A stretch of DNA of 64,000 bases from Dermacentor variabilis (taxonomy: Eukaryota > Arthropoda > Arachnida > Ixodida > Ixodidae), in contig NC_134572.1 of the NCBI RefSeq assembly GCF_050947875.1, positions 117,342,709-117,406,708 of the forward strand, given 5' to 3'. The stretch's first letter is position 1. Each line of letters starts with the position of its first letter. Both the position numbers and the translations under genes were made by a program. Positions 47,830 to 57,424 of the stretch are shown here, one piece after another. Below the pieces are notes generated by a model. It made no database searches. It worked only from the letters and a program-made list of their open reading frames with translations, and had not been told where the DNA came from.

Positions 47830-48533
47830 AACATATCATTCAATAGAAGCGGTGACAGCAGTCCGAAACAATACAGGGTCAGGAATTGTGGCAATTGAGG
47901 AAGGTAGGTGGTTCCAGTCATATGACGTGCGAGGAATAGAAGAATCCGAGAATGTTTTAGTTTTGCATGTGGAAATGCCTACCTTATGTATGTGATCTGT
48001 GCGGCGTGAAATATATGAAATGGGAAGAAGTAACTCGTAGCCAATACGCTCATGAGGAAATATTTTGTGAAAAAGGCGCAGGCGTGCAATTTGGGTCGTG
48101 ATGCAAGTGAAGTTAGGCCCAGGGTAGTCTTCATAGTGGTTACGCTTGATGTACGATGAAAGTCAGAGAATAAACCGCGCTGATTTATGTTGTACCATCT
48201 CCAGTAGATCGATCAAACTCTTAACACCAGGGTCCCAGATTGATGAAGCATATTCTAGCTGTGAACGTACGAGTGTAGTATAGAGTAGAAGTTTGATGCT
48301 AGTTGGGGCTGCATGCACGTTACGTCTCAGATATCCGAGCATGCGATTAGCTTTGTTAGTGATGTGCTCAATGTACGCATGCCAGCTAAGGTTAGACGTA
48401 ATATGAATTCCAAGGTACTTATATCTTGTAACAGGATCAAGTAGCACACCATTAAGAGTATATACTGGCAATTCACTATTAACACGAGAGATGCGCGTAA
48501 GTTTGTACTTTTCAGCATTTAAAGTCATATTCC
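47830..48533 (-). pseudogene. LINE ORF2: end of reverse transcriptase and C-terminal domain
   Basis: The minus-strand frame 48,528-48,163 reads MTLNAEKYKLTRISRV, YKYLGIHITSNLSWHAYIEH and YTTLVRSQLEYASSIWDP. YLG and the RSQLEYAS.IWDP block are the usual palm/thumb and post-RT signatures of CR1/L2-type proteins. Downstream, shifted frames still carry RRTDH, PRTSYDWNHLPSSIA and FRTAVTASIE, the typical C-terminus. There are frameshifts near 48,160. The part upstream of 48,534 is separated by the SINE. Confidence 0.85.
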
Positions 48534-48544
48534 AAGTTTTGCAC

Positions 48545-48789
48545 CGACCCGCCGTAGTTGCTCTGTGGCTATGGCGTTAGGCTGCTGAGCACGAGGTCGC
48601 GGGACCGAATCCCGGCCACGGCGGCCGAATTTCGATGGGGCCGAAATGCGAAAACACCCGTGTACTTAGATTTAGGCGCACGTTAAAGAACCCCAGGTGG
48701 TCGAAATTTCCGGAGTCCTCCACTACGGCGTGCCTCATAATCAGAAAGTGGTTTTGGCACGTAAAACCGCATAATTTAATTTTTTAATT
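48545..48789 (+). mobile_element. Ruka SINE, full length, inserted in the LINE
   Basis: The tRNA-like head reads GCCGTAGTTGCTCTGTGGCT and GAGGTCGCGGGACCGAATCC (B box). The body includes TTCGATGGGGCCGAAATGC, GCGCACGTTAAAGAACCCC, AGGTGGTCGAAATTTCCGGA, CTACGGCGTGCCTCATAATC and GTGGTTTTGGCACGTAAAAC. It is flanked by an 11-bp target duplication, AAGTTTTGCAC (48,534-48,544) and AAGTTTGGCAC (48,790-48,800), with one mismatch. It splits the reverse transcriptase of the minus-strand LINE and so is younger than that element. Confidence 0.92.
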
Positions 48790-48800
48790 AAGTTTGGCAC

Positions 48801-49690
48801 TATGTTGAGATAGCGTTAAAGTCGGACTGAATCATGTGCTTGTCACTATCATTTGTTATTTCTCGGGAAAGGACGCAGTCATCGGTAAAAAGATGTACAG
48901 TACAAGAAAGGTTAATGGGTAAGTCGCTGATAAATATCAAAAAAGCAGGGGGACCAAGACGGTGCCTTGGGGCACACCGGAAAGAACAGGGTGAACGGTG
49001 GAATTAACATTGTTGACGGCAACAAATTGCTGACGATGGGTAAGGAACACTTCAAACCATTTTAGAATGTTAGTGTCTAATCCTACCATGCGCAGCTTTA
49101 GTAACAAAAGATGACGGGAAACCTTATCAAATGCCTTCGCGAAATCTAGAAACATGCAGTAGGCGATCGAGCGGCAGTCTAAAATTGCGTGAAGTTTGTG
49201 CGTGAATAAGAGTATAGCTGTGTTTCGCATGAATAGGACTTCCTAAAACCGTGCTGAGAAGGATGAAAAAAAAGAGGTTGATTCAAGGAAAGTGACAATA
49301 TGTGAAAAAGAGTATGTGCGCTAAGATTTTGCATGGGATGCTGGTAATAGATATGAGCCGGTAGTTAAAAGCCGAGTGTTGATCACCAGATTTATGCACA
49401 GGAACCACCTTACCTGTCTTCCAATCGACCGCTAGTTCACCGTTTTCCAATGACTTCTGAAATATTTTAGTTAAGGCAAGCGATGAATACATTTTAGTAC
49501 TTTTCAGGAACTTTGTAGTAATGCAATCAACACCAGCACTGGAGGATATCTTAAGATTATCAATTATTTTAGCTATATCGTCAGGATGGATGACTACAGG
49601 GCACATTGGGAGGAAGTTATGAGCCCAGTTGAGGGAAATCCGCAGTTTCACCACTTGAAAAAACGCCCGAAAAAACATCATTCAGTACAT
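48801..49690 (-). pseudogene. LINE ORF2: reverse transcriptase core
   Basis: Minus-strand frames give the fingers (DDIAKIIDNLKISSSAGVDC, then TGKVVPVHKSGDQHSAFNYR), the palm motif FLDFAKAFDKVSRH near 49,150, SGVPQGTVL near 48,965 and the catalytic FTDD at 48,889-48,878 (usually Y/F-A-DD). Breaks are a frameshift in a T run near 48,935, one near 49,235-49,280 and a TAG just before the SINE junction. Confidence 0.88.
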
Positions 49691-49754
49691 TTGCACAGGC
49701 AGTATCAGATATAGGTTCGTCACTTGAATTCGTTAGTATTATTCTAGACGTTTC

Positions 49755-50450
49755 AGAGGGGTTAATGGCGCTCCAAAATTTTCTTGGGTTTATACCCGGT
49801 ACCTGGTAGAGTGCTATTCTGGTAATTTGCTTTAGCGTTCATGACCGCAAAATTGTAAGTGTAAGCTGCAAAGCGATAACGGGACCAACGGTGTTCAGTG
49901 CGCGATTCTTTAACTGAACGGAAGAAGCGTTTCTTACGGTTAGACAAGCGCTTAAGATGCGCGTTATACCATGGCGCACGCAGGTGATAAGGTATTACAC
50001 AAGTAGGCATGAAACGGCTGGTGAGATCTAAGATTTTGTTCTTGAATAAGAGCCAGTTTGCGTTCACCGATCGCGAGTCTAATTCATCGAAAAAGGTGGC
50101 TAGGAAAAGCCTAGTTCATTATTAACTTTGTTGAAATCAGTGCAATGATACATGCGTATTAATTTAGCGTGACTAGCAGATTTTTGTATGGGAATGCTCA
50201 CAGAAAAATTCAGCTAAGAGTGGCCGCTTAACTGGGGCATGTAGGTTACTTCTGAACACAGTTCTGGGTATGTTGTTAGTGCGAGGTCTAATGCACTTGT
50301 TGTAACTTCAGTAATTCTTGTAGGCTGAGTAATAATTTGGGTAAGATTGAACAGTGAGCATAAATTAATGAATTCCTTGCATAGCGCCAAAGAGGAGGAT
50401 GGTTGCACCGAGGACCAATCGATGCTCGGAAAGTTAAAATCACCTAATAG
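49755..50450 (-). pseudogene. LINE ORF2: endonuclease end and linker
   Basis: GDFNFPSIDWSSVQPSSSLA is encoded at about 50,448-50,385, followed by LTQIITQPTRITEVTTSALD and MPQLSGHS, then TAG at 50,214. GDFNFP and the final S-D-H block are the APE endonuclease signatures. Here the block reads S-G-H, so the catalytic Asp is lost. The linker follows (PYHLRAPWYNAHLKRLSNRK and RFFRSVKESRTEHRWSRYR). Confidence 0.85.
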
Positions 50451-50900
50451 AAAGATAGATGACGAAGGGTAACGCGTTACTATGACATTAATGGTATCAT
50501 GAGGCTCTGCAACAAATGTAGGAGAGGCATTAGGCGGTCGATAGCATGCGCCTAGGATTATTCTGCGGTAGCCTAGTTGAAGAGATACCCGTATAATTTC
50601 GATGCTTGACGTTATGTGAAGAGAATATGACTATTTTTTTACTGACTGCTATTAGTACGCCACCACCTTGCCGATCTTTTCTGTCACAACGATACAAGTG
50701 GAACTGATTTGATGAATCGAATATCTCAGAATCACGTATGTATTCATGCAGCCAAGTTTCAGTTAGGATGACGATGTCAGCAGAGCACGCACTTATGGCA
50801 GAGAAGAGTTCAGTACGTCTTTTGAGGTCACTTAGGATATTAGTAAATAAAACTGATGTTTGAGCTGCGCTTAAACGGTCACTGCCCCTCAGTAACCGTT
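50450..50900 (-). pseudogene. LINE ORF2: N-terminal half of the APE endonuclease
   Basis: The minus strand carries ILTETWLHEYIRDSE near 50,780-50,735 and RCDRKDRQGGGVLIAVS near 50,695-50,640, then a weaker stretch to the GDFNFP motif. TETWL and RQGGGV are characteristic of this endonuclease. Small indels break the frame around 50,580-50,640. Confidence 0.8.
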
Positions 50901-50904
50901 AGGC

Positions 50905-51325
50905 AGATTTACAAGAGCTAGATGCAGCGGGGAGAGACGAAGGCGCGCGCTGGGGTTACCGGCTTGGTGTGTTCTGCGGCAATCTCAAATGTCTTATCGT
51001 TTACAGGGTCATACATGTAGGATCTGTCGTTCACGACCAACTTGTGGTATTTTAGCTTAAAAGATGGGGAGCCGGGCAGTGATTTGGTGAAGCCAATAAG
51101 TTTTTTTGCGTGCTTCGGGTGTGGCAAACGAGTAATCTTCTGTCACTTGAATGACTTCGTCTTTGATGTCCTTTTTACACTTCAGAATTTTTTTCTCTGG
51201 TTTTGAAGTTGTTGAACTTCACAATCACCGGACGGCATCCAGAATCAGAATACCGCCCTAATCGATGGGCCCTGTCTATGTCATTCGGCGAGAGTTCGGG
51301 GTCAACGTATTTTGACAGGACGTTT
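50905..51325 (-). pseudogene. LINE ORF1, C-terminal part
   Basis: Two frames contain SPNDIDRAHRLGRYSDSG, RPVIVKFNNFKTREK and, after a frameshift, FKLKYHKLVVNDRSYMYDPV. The DIDRAHRLGR ... RPVIVKF pattern matches the nucleic-acid-binding ORF1 proteins of CR1/L2-type LINEs. Homology ends near 51,325 where a CG/TA-rich alternating tract begins, so the N-terminus is missing. Confidence 0.75.
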
Positions 51326-51362
51326 ATACGCGTGTGTGCGCGTATATACGCGTGTATGCGCA
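51315..51362. repeat. Alternating TACGCGTGTGTGCGCG tract
   Basis: TATACGCGTGTGTGCGCGTA, then TATACGCGTGTATGCGCAC, is a purine-pyrimidine alternating tract with inverted TATACGCG / CGCGTATA. It lies exactly at the 5' break of the LINE. Such tracts can adopt Z-DNA or cruciform shapes. Confidence 0.6.
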
Positions 51363-51589
51363 CAAAAAGTTGCACGTGCAAATAACAGGCATCCGTGTAT
51401 TTTTTTTTCTGCGCAAGTACCATCTTTGTCACAAGTTTCGTATGCAGGTACTCCGCCAGCGAACTCTATATATAGTGAGGCAGCCCGAGGAAACGATCGT
51501 TCAGGCGCACAGTGTCTTTGCAACTTTTGGCAAACACTGTACGTGGGAAGGCGTGGCGGTGTTGGCTGACGCCGTGCTTAAATGCTGAG

Positions 51590-52970
51590 ACGAAGACAAG
51601 AGATTTAGCCGCACCGCCCATTTCTGGATCGGCTGGTTACAGCATAGCAATACACTATAAGGCTCTTCCGTGCGCCTACACCGCTTTGCCGGACTCTCCG
51701 TCCGCATTTACTGCATACGTTCAGGCGCTTTTCCGAACGGTATATTACGCGGCTTGGCTATTCTCTCTGTCCATTAGATATAATGCTTTGTCCGCAGGCG
51801 TGCGCGTAATCGCTTACACATTGCGCTTTGCGCGCGAGGATCAATGCACGGTCGAGACACGAAGCACCGTGAACGATGACTAGGAGCACGCACATGGTCG
51901 AGCGAGCTCCCATCGATGGCGTCTGCGTGAGAAAGCGATACATACAGCGCAAGTATTGCACGCATACACAGAGCTCCCGCATGCATCAGCGAGCGCTGGC
52001 TTAATTCTCCGCTCCCACAAGGTAAACACATTATGAGCGCGCCGCGACGACTCGGAAGAAACAGAGAAAAGAAATAACGAAGACGTGTGGAGGCAAAGCG
52101 GAAAGGAGACGAATGCAGAAGGCGGCCCGCCTCGGAAGCAAGGCTGACGCAGTCACGCGTTATTAGTCCGTGGACGAGGCTTCTTTAGCGTCGGTTTATA
52201 GTCTTACCGAACACTTCTCTACGGCTGTCCTTAGGAGCCCGGACAACTGCTGGTGCTTTAGGCGATCGTATATATTAAGCGGACGCGCTCTCTGCGAACA
52301 AGGACGCGCTGGGCGAATGGAAACAAGGCAGCGCGCGAAGCGCACTGAGGAGTAAGAACAATTGCAAAGAAGCAAGAACAATGGCGCCTACACGGACGCC
52401 AACCGGTTTGTCTCTCACACGAGCGCTGTGCCGTGCCGACCGCTCGTTCCCAATGGGCAGGAAACGAAGCGGACGCGTCCGTGACTGCGATGAGTAGCGG
52501 GTCTTACTCCTCGCGTTGCTCCTTTTCTCACGCATCTCGAAACGAAGTTGCGAATGTGTGTGTGTGTGTTTGTGTGCACGTGGCGGGGCAGGATGGTGTG
52601 TTCTTGCAACAAATGAGATCTGCGCCGGCAATCGGAACACGCGATGAGGTGAAAGTATGCACACTTAGCCAATCAGTGACCGATAGCAAAGCCCTCAGGC
52701 ATTTAGCTTGGCGTCCCGAGTGGAATGTGCAGGCATACTATATACGAGATCTATGCGCGCGTACGAAGCGTTTGTCGCAGCACTGCAGTCGACCCAACGA
52801 AAAGGACAGAAGCTGAGGTACATAAAGTAACGTTTTATTTAAAATTGGAGTAAATTAGATTTTAAACTTACGACTTTGGGAGCGATTAAACGGCAAATAA
52901 CAGACGTAACGTGCAGGGACAAGAAGGTGTGCGGTGTGGATTAGAGAGCAAACGGGGGTGCAGCCGATAT
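51590..52970. other. GC-rich, CpG-rich intergenic stretch
   Basis: Overlapping open frames occur on all strands because of composition, none with a motif. CTCTATATATAG (just to the left, 51,463) and a (GT)n run at 52,556-52,577 are present. It could contain a promoter or first exon, but no splice-consistent model emerged. Confidence 0.3.
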
Positions 52971-52973
52971 AGC

Positions 52974-53080
52974 CGGCCCGGTATTGTGCTATCTTCGGGG
53001 TCGGCCCACGTATGGGGAGTGCTTAACGCCTGCGTCACTTCAGCCGCGGGTCCACCCGGGATTGTACTATCTTCGGGATT
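52974..53080 (+). repeat. Pair of diverged direct repeats, spacing 80 bp
   Basis: GGCCCGGTATTGTGCTATCT at 52,974 and CACCCGGGATTGTACTATCT at 53,054 are both followed by TCGGG. TATGGGGAG also recurs (53,011 and 53,110 region, as AATGGGGAG). I think this is part of a repeated tick element of unknown type. Confidence 0.55.
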
Positions 53081-53099
53081 TTTTTTTTTCTACACGTGG

Positions 53100-54700
53100 G
53101 ACCCGATAATGGGGAGAGTAGCCGTTAGGAGATTCGATGTAAAAAGCTCTGAAATTTTTCCTTTTGTCGCCTTATTAACCTGTATTATTACGTGGAATTC
53201 TGGGTTTTAGATATTCATCGCTGTGTTTTTATAGCTATTATTTTGTTGTAGGTACTGCTTCATAAGTTTTTGGTTTTCTTGTCACTTACCCTTGTAAGTC
53301 CTCGTATGCTTCATCATGGAGCCCTCTACATTCTTCGGAATAAGGGACTAGTATGTGAAATGATCTTTTAAATGATCCGTATACCGTTACTCTTACGCTA
53401 ATAAATTACGAAATTCTGAAGAACGGCCGACCTCAGAAATTAAGCCAACATTCTCAAACCTGCGCTTACAGCCAAGAATCTCAAAGGGCGCTTCACAGAG
53501 GTCAGATGGCGCGTGCAGACAGGAACATTTCAATTTTAGACGGCACGCGCGTATATATAGGCCTTCTTTCTTTGACATTACTATTATTGATTTCTTGCAG
53601 CCGTGATTCACCAACTTCATTGTATTTCATTTTTTTTTTCTGGACTCCATGCTACCCGCTCGTGCTAGAGGACACAATTAAATGGCGAAGGTATCATGCA
53701 CGTTACCTCTGTGCCTTCGACGACGGCCCGAATGACGCCGAATTGAAGGCGCCGCTGCCGCTTCGAAAATTTTCTTCAGGCTCGAGGTGGCTTCCCTCGC
53801 AGTTTGGGTCACCACGTTCTCTTTCTTTTTAACTTTTTTTTTAATTTAACGATCGCGGTATCGGCACACCCCGTTACGGGAGACGCGGCGCACTGCTGGT
53901 GGCGCCGTTAGGGGATTCATGCAATTGATTGCGATCGCCCGCGGGGCTGCAGCTCCTCACGGTGGAGTGCAAACCTGCTCCCGTATAGGGCGCGAGCGCT
54001 GCAGAACCGCGGCGATCACCAGGGCAACACGATCGCTGACCCGACAACACGCACACAGCGCCCGCTTCCCACTAGGCATGCACACCGCAAGGGAGGGGGA
54101 GGGGGGGGAATGGATGGACGCCTGCAGAGGGCCGCCGCGCCCCCTGGAGCGACTCAAAAACGATCGGGCGCTGCTCGCACGCAGGTTGCGTTCGCCGCCT
54201 TCGCACCGTGACGGAAGATTCGGCGCATAAATGACGCAAACACACGCAGAGTAGGGACACGGGAAAAACGCTGCTAACAATTGAGAATTTCGTTGGGGGA
54301 GAACAAGCTCGAAGAGTAAGTAGGAGTAAATACAAGAGCAGCAACTCTGCATACTTAATTGTGTTTGCCTTTCTTTTTTCTTCGTGCGCTGCACTCAACG
54401 TGATTCAACCTCGACGCATGACGCAAGCCATGTTTTTCTTCGTAAACGGAAGCTTTATTCACACGCATCCGTTTTCTTACGTTCTTTCTCCCGAATTTCT
54501 ATCCTCCTTTCTCCTTGCAGGATCGCCAACCGGAAGTCGGCCTGGTTCACTACCCTCTCTCCCCCTTCTCTCTCTCTCTCTCGCTCAACACGCCATGGAG
54601 CTGCCTGCAGTACCGGCGTAGATTGCCGTGTTTAAGTAGAATGCAAGCTGCTGCGAATGGTCTCGGACGAAATATTGTTTATGTATGTATGCGAGTGGGT
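53100..54700. other. Mixed AT-rich then CpG-rich intergenic stretch
   Basis: The section 53,690-54,240 is CpG-rich. The frame 53,506-53,832 (+) has a hydrophobic run but no further support. At 54,490-54,519 the + strand has a good pyrimidine tract and acceptor (TCCTCCTTTCTCCTTGCAG), but no matching upstream exon could be found. Confidence 0.3.
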
Positions 54701-54830
54701 TACCTTTGTTAAATAGTTAGTCTGCTAAATTGTTAGGTATGGTTAGTTAGTAATAGTTAGTGGTAGTGATGTTTAGTCAGTTATAGCTGATAGTTAAAGT
54801 TAGTAATAGTGATAGTTAGTTAGAAACTCA
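54700..54830. repeat. Degenerate GTTAGT-rich repeat
   Basis: Irregular GTTAGT / TAATAGT / GATAGT words fill the stretch (for example ATGGTTAGTTAGTAATAGTT). It is an old minisatellite and not the arthropod TTAGG telomere repeat. Confidence 0.7.
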
Positions 54831-55555
54831 GGTGGCCAGAATTATTCCCAGTCAATGTACCATAGTATCTCTCACAGCAGGTTGTTCTTTAAGGATTTAA
54901 AACCTTAAAAATAGCTCACCAAAATGTTAACTCCAATGCCATTAGCGTCGAAGCAGATACAATACGATTCTTGAGAACAATATCATGCAGCAAAGCACTC
55001 CAATCACGAGATGTTTGAAGTATAAGTGCGAACCAATCATGGTGCCAAGCAAACCAAGCATGGTAGAACATCTCAGGCAATCAGTAACGTACGGTTTTCC
55101 GATCTATACGGTCTCATTTCAATGTATGTATGCGTGTATTCATTCAGGCAACTTTGCGCAAGTGGATGCACAGCCGACCGCAAAAGTTTACGGAGTGCAC
55201 CTTCGCACCTTTTTTGTCCCACTGCCCAGCACAATAGCTGCGACGAAATTTCGCGTTTTCTTTTTCTAACATCTCTTTTTTGTAAATTTCACTTTTTTTT
55301 TTCGCTAACAGTGCTCCGAAAACGTTTGCGGTAAGGCGTATGTGGTTCTGCGGACAGGTGTATTTACAACGCGATGCTCAAGATTTACACTATTGTGTTG
55401 TGTCGCGACCTTCACGGATGAAAATTGTCGCCCGATGAGACCCGTTTCCATCGAGCACAGAAAGTAGAAACGCCGTCAAAAGTATCCCCTCACAGCAGAT
55501 CGCATCTGGCTGCTGACACACTTGATGCCAGAGTGGTAGCCGCACAGCGTAAAAA
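54831..55555. other. Intergenic stretch, no feature recognised
   Basis: AT-rich, with short frames only. Poly-T and TTTTTTCT runs near 55,260-55,300 may be the end of a decayed repeat. Confidence 0.35.
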
Positions 55556-55557
55556 AA

Positions 55558-55966
55558 TGTAATTGAATTATGGCGTTTTACGTGCCAAAACCACAATCTG
55601 ATTATGTGGCACGCCGCATAGTGGGGGATTCCGTAACAATTTTGACCACCTGGGGTGCTGTAATTAACGTGCGCCTAAATCTACCCGCCGTGGTTGCTCA
55701 GTGGCTATGGTGTTCGGCTGTTGAGCACGAGGTCGCGGGATCGAATCCCGGCCACGGCGGCCGCATTTCGATGGGGGGCGAAATGCGAAAACACCCGTGT
55801 GCTTAGATTTAGGTGCACGTTAAAGAACTCCAGGTGGTCAAAATTTCCGGAGTCCTCCACTACGGCGTGCCTCATAATCAGAAAGTGGTTTTGGCACGTA
55901 AAACCCCAAATATTATTATTATGCGCCTAAATCTAAGTACACGGTTGTTTTGGCATGCCGTGCAGC
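55558..55966 (-). mobile_element. Ruka SINE, minus strand, split by a younger SINE
   Basis: 55,558-55,683 is the 3' part of a SINE read on the minus strand: GTTTTACGTGCCAAAACCAC, TGGCACGCCGCATAGTGGGG, ACCACCTGGGGTGCTG and CGTGCGCCTAAATCTA. The same element resumes at 55,936 with AGTACACGGTTGTTTTGGCAT, which continues the order of the SINE body. The interruption is exactly the plus-strand SINE between them. Confidence 0.85.
55684..55921 (+). mobile_element. Ruka SINE, full length, inserted into another SINE
   Basis: A complete copy with head (CCGCCGTGGTTGCTCAGTGG, GGTCGCGGGATCGAATCCCG), body (GATGGGGGGCGAAATGC, CTACGGCGTGCCTCATAATC) and an (ATT)n tail after GGCACGTAAAACCCC. A perfect 14-bp target duplication, TGCGCCTAAATCTA, lies at 55,670-55,683 and 55,922-55,935. 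The target was itself a minus-strand SINE. The B box is intact (GATCGAATCCC), so Pol III transcription is conceivable. Confidence 0.95.
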
Positions 55967-55969
55967 GCA

Positions 55970-56620
55970 AAGGTATTACGTGGTCATTCATATGATAGAA
56001 CGGAAGGTCTCTTCAGATACACGAGCCAGAAAGAAGCAGATGTTACATAAAAAAAGTTTGTGAGCGTTTTCTTCTTGCTTTTTCGAAAACATTACAAATA
56101 ATAGTAATGTGGCACGTAGCGCAACCGTACCTGTGGATCACGCTGAAAGTTGTGAAAAGAGGCGCCATGACAGCGATCACAGCGCCCCCTCGCACCGATT
56201 CCCCTTCTGCAAGGGCACGGTCAGGTTAACAGAAGTTCAGAGCTGGTGACACAACGTGAACCAGCTCTGTAATAAAGGGACTCCACATTGCTCGGGAAGT
56301 CAAGTGCAATTTCTGCGGGCTGCCTCCGTGGACTATGCGGTGAAAGATGCACCTTGTCCCCGTGGTGTTATACACATATGTCACTATATACAAACAAAAC
56401 GAAAATTCACCGGCGTCACCGTCGATTCACTACACTAATGAGACTGCCGTTCCTGATGGTCACTGTTTCGCGGCACCGGTCACTGTTTCGCGGCATCACA
56501 GAGGCACCGGCTTTTCTCGCGGGGAGGATGAGTCATATAATCGTGAGCATCACACCGCGTCACTCGATGCTTCTTCGCCTGCGAGGCAGAAGCGCCCGGT
56601 CCGTTACTACTTGAAGTCTT
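55970..56620. other. Unassigned stretch with a short tandem duplication
   Basis: GGTCACTGTTTCGCGGCACC at 56,458-56,477 is repeated with one change at 56,478-56,497. A plus-strand frame ends SPARQKRPVRYYLKS at 56,620, vaguely like the ends of Gypsy-type polyproteins, but without any other support. CTGTAATAAAGGG at 56,266 resembles a polyadenylation site. Confidence 0.3.
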
Positions 56621-56624
56621 GAAT

Positions 56625-56812
56625 GCGGAAGTCACAATCATGGGAAACGACAGACAGTGAAGCCAGCGAAAGCATAGAGGAAGTTAGTTGTTTATTCGAA
56701 ATGCAGAAATAATAGGTGAAGGGAAATGAAAGCGGGCGGAACAGATAACTGGCCAACCAGTGACAACTGATCCCACATATCCGCACTAACGCGTGCGGTA
56801 TATAGAGCACCG
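56625..56812 (+). mobile_element. Diverged copy of the second tRNA-like tick repeat
   Basis: The stretch contains GTCACAATCATGGGAAACGA, AGTGAAGCCAGCGAAAGCAT, GTTAGTTGTTTATTCGAAAT and GAAATGAAAGCGGGCGGA, then a degraded tRNA-like part (CAACTGATCCCACATATCCG, CACTAACGCGTGCGGTA). I recognise the order from a very common tick repeat related to that at 46,845. The strand of the tRNA-like head is minus. Confidence 0.5.
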
Positions 56813-56989
56813 CAAAACGTATACCACAGCAAATATTTCTGGGTTTCCGCTAGTCTTATAGATTTCTGCTAAATCGATGCGGATGTCACTTCTATCCGGC
56901 TTCGAACTGTGCAGTTCGAACATGCGCCCTGAAGTAAATAACTAGAAAGGTTATCATTGCAACTTTGTGGATTCGTTGGGGTACATATG

Positions 56990-57078
56990 TACGGATATTC
57001 GAAATTCCGAATACGAATCGAGAAGTTCTTACTATACGATTCGTATTCGATTTCGCACTTCACTATACGAAATTGTCT
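56990..57078. repeat. ATTCGTATTCGA-rich tick repeat
   Basis: Words such as ATTCCGAATACGAATCG and CGATTCGTATTCGATTTCGC are packed together and partly self-complementary. It resembles the block at 45,772-45,893. Confidence 0.5.
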
Positions 57079-57252
57079 GATATTCCTACGTGTTGAACCA
57101 TAAGGGATAACGCAGTTTATCGAGTTCGAGGCAGAAAGACAGGAGCATGTTGGGATTGTTGTCAAAACCACTCCAAATTCACGAAGCGTTCCTAAATTCT
57201 CTTTGCTATTGGCTGGCCGCATTTGCTATTATCTCCTTTATCGAACGCAGGG

Positions 57253-57422
57253 CTATACATACATACATACATATATATATACATACATATATATACATAT
57301 ACATATATATATATACATATACATATATATATACATATATACATATATATATACATATACATATATATATACATATACATATACATATACATATATATAC
57401 ACACACACATATATATATATAA
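57253..57422. repeat. (TACA)n/(TATACA)n microsatellite, about 170 bp
   Basis: Compound ACATAC, ATATATAC and ACACACAC repeats. All open frames here (Ile/Tyr/His/Thr strings) are read-through of the repeat. Confidence 0.97.
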
Positions 57423-57424
57423 TT

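Larger units (their letters stand above)
47650..51325 (-). mobile_element. CR1/L2-like LINE, 5'-truncated and inactive, 3.7 kb
   Basis: On the minus strand the parts come in LINE order: the C-terminal part of ORF1, an APE-type endonuclease, a linker, the reverse transcriptase, a C-terminal domain, and an (AAAT)n tail at 47,650-47,707. Sequence homology starts abruptly near 51,325 within ORF1, which is a typical 5' truncation. It is dead: several frameshifts and stops, an altered endonuclease residue, and a SINE inserted at 48,545-48,789. RT motifs FLDFAKAFDK, GVPQGTVL and an FTDD active site are visible. I place it in the CR1/L2/Jockey superclade. The exact clade would need a tree. Confidence 0.9.

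Noticed and set aside
48545..48640. tRNA gene
   Set aside because: The B box is present, but it is the head of a SINE with a body, tail and target duplication; the same holds at 55,684 and 44,436.
53506..53832. 108-codon frame with a hydrophobic stretch
   Set aside because: The hydrophobic part is AT-rich poly-Leu/Phe, the end is Ser-rich, and there is no homology I know and no splice support.
54361..54712. Terminal exon after the acceptor at 54,519
   Set aside because: The acceptor looks good, but all three frames downstream are low in protein character and no upstream exon with a matching donor was found.
54700..54830. Telomere-like repeat (TTAGG)
   Set aside because: The words are GTTAGT and TAATAGT in irregular order, with only one TTAGG match; not a telomeric tract.
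56347..56622. C-terminus of a Gypsy polyprotein (SPARQKRPVRYYLKS)
   Set aside because: A short basic and proline end is too weak without an integrase core or an LTR nearby; kept only as a remark.
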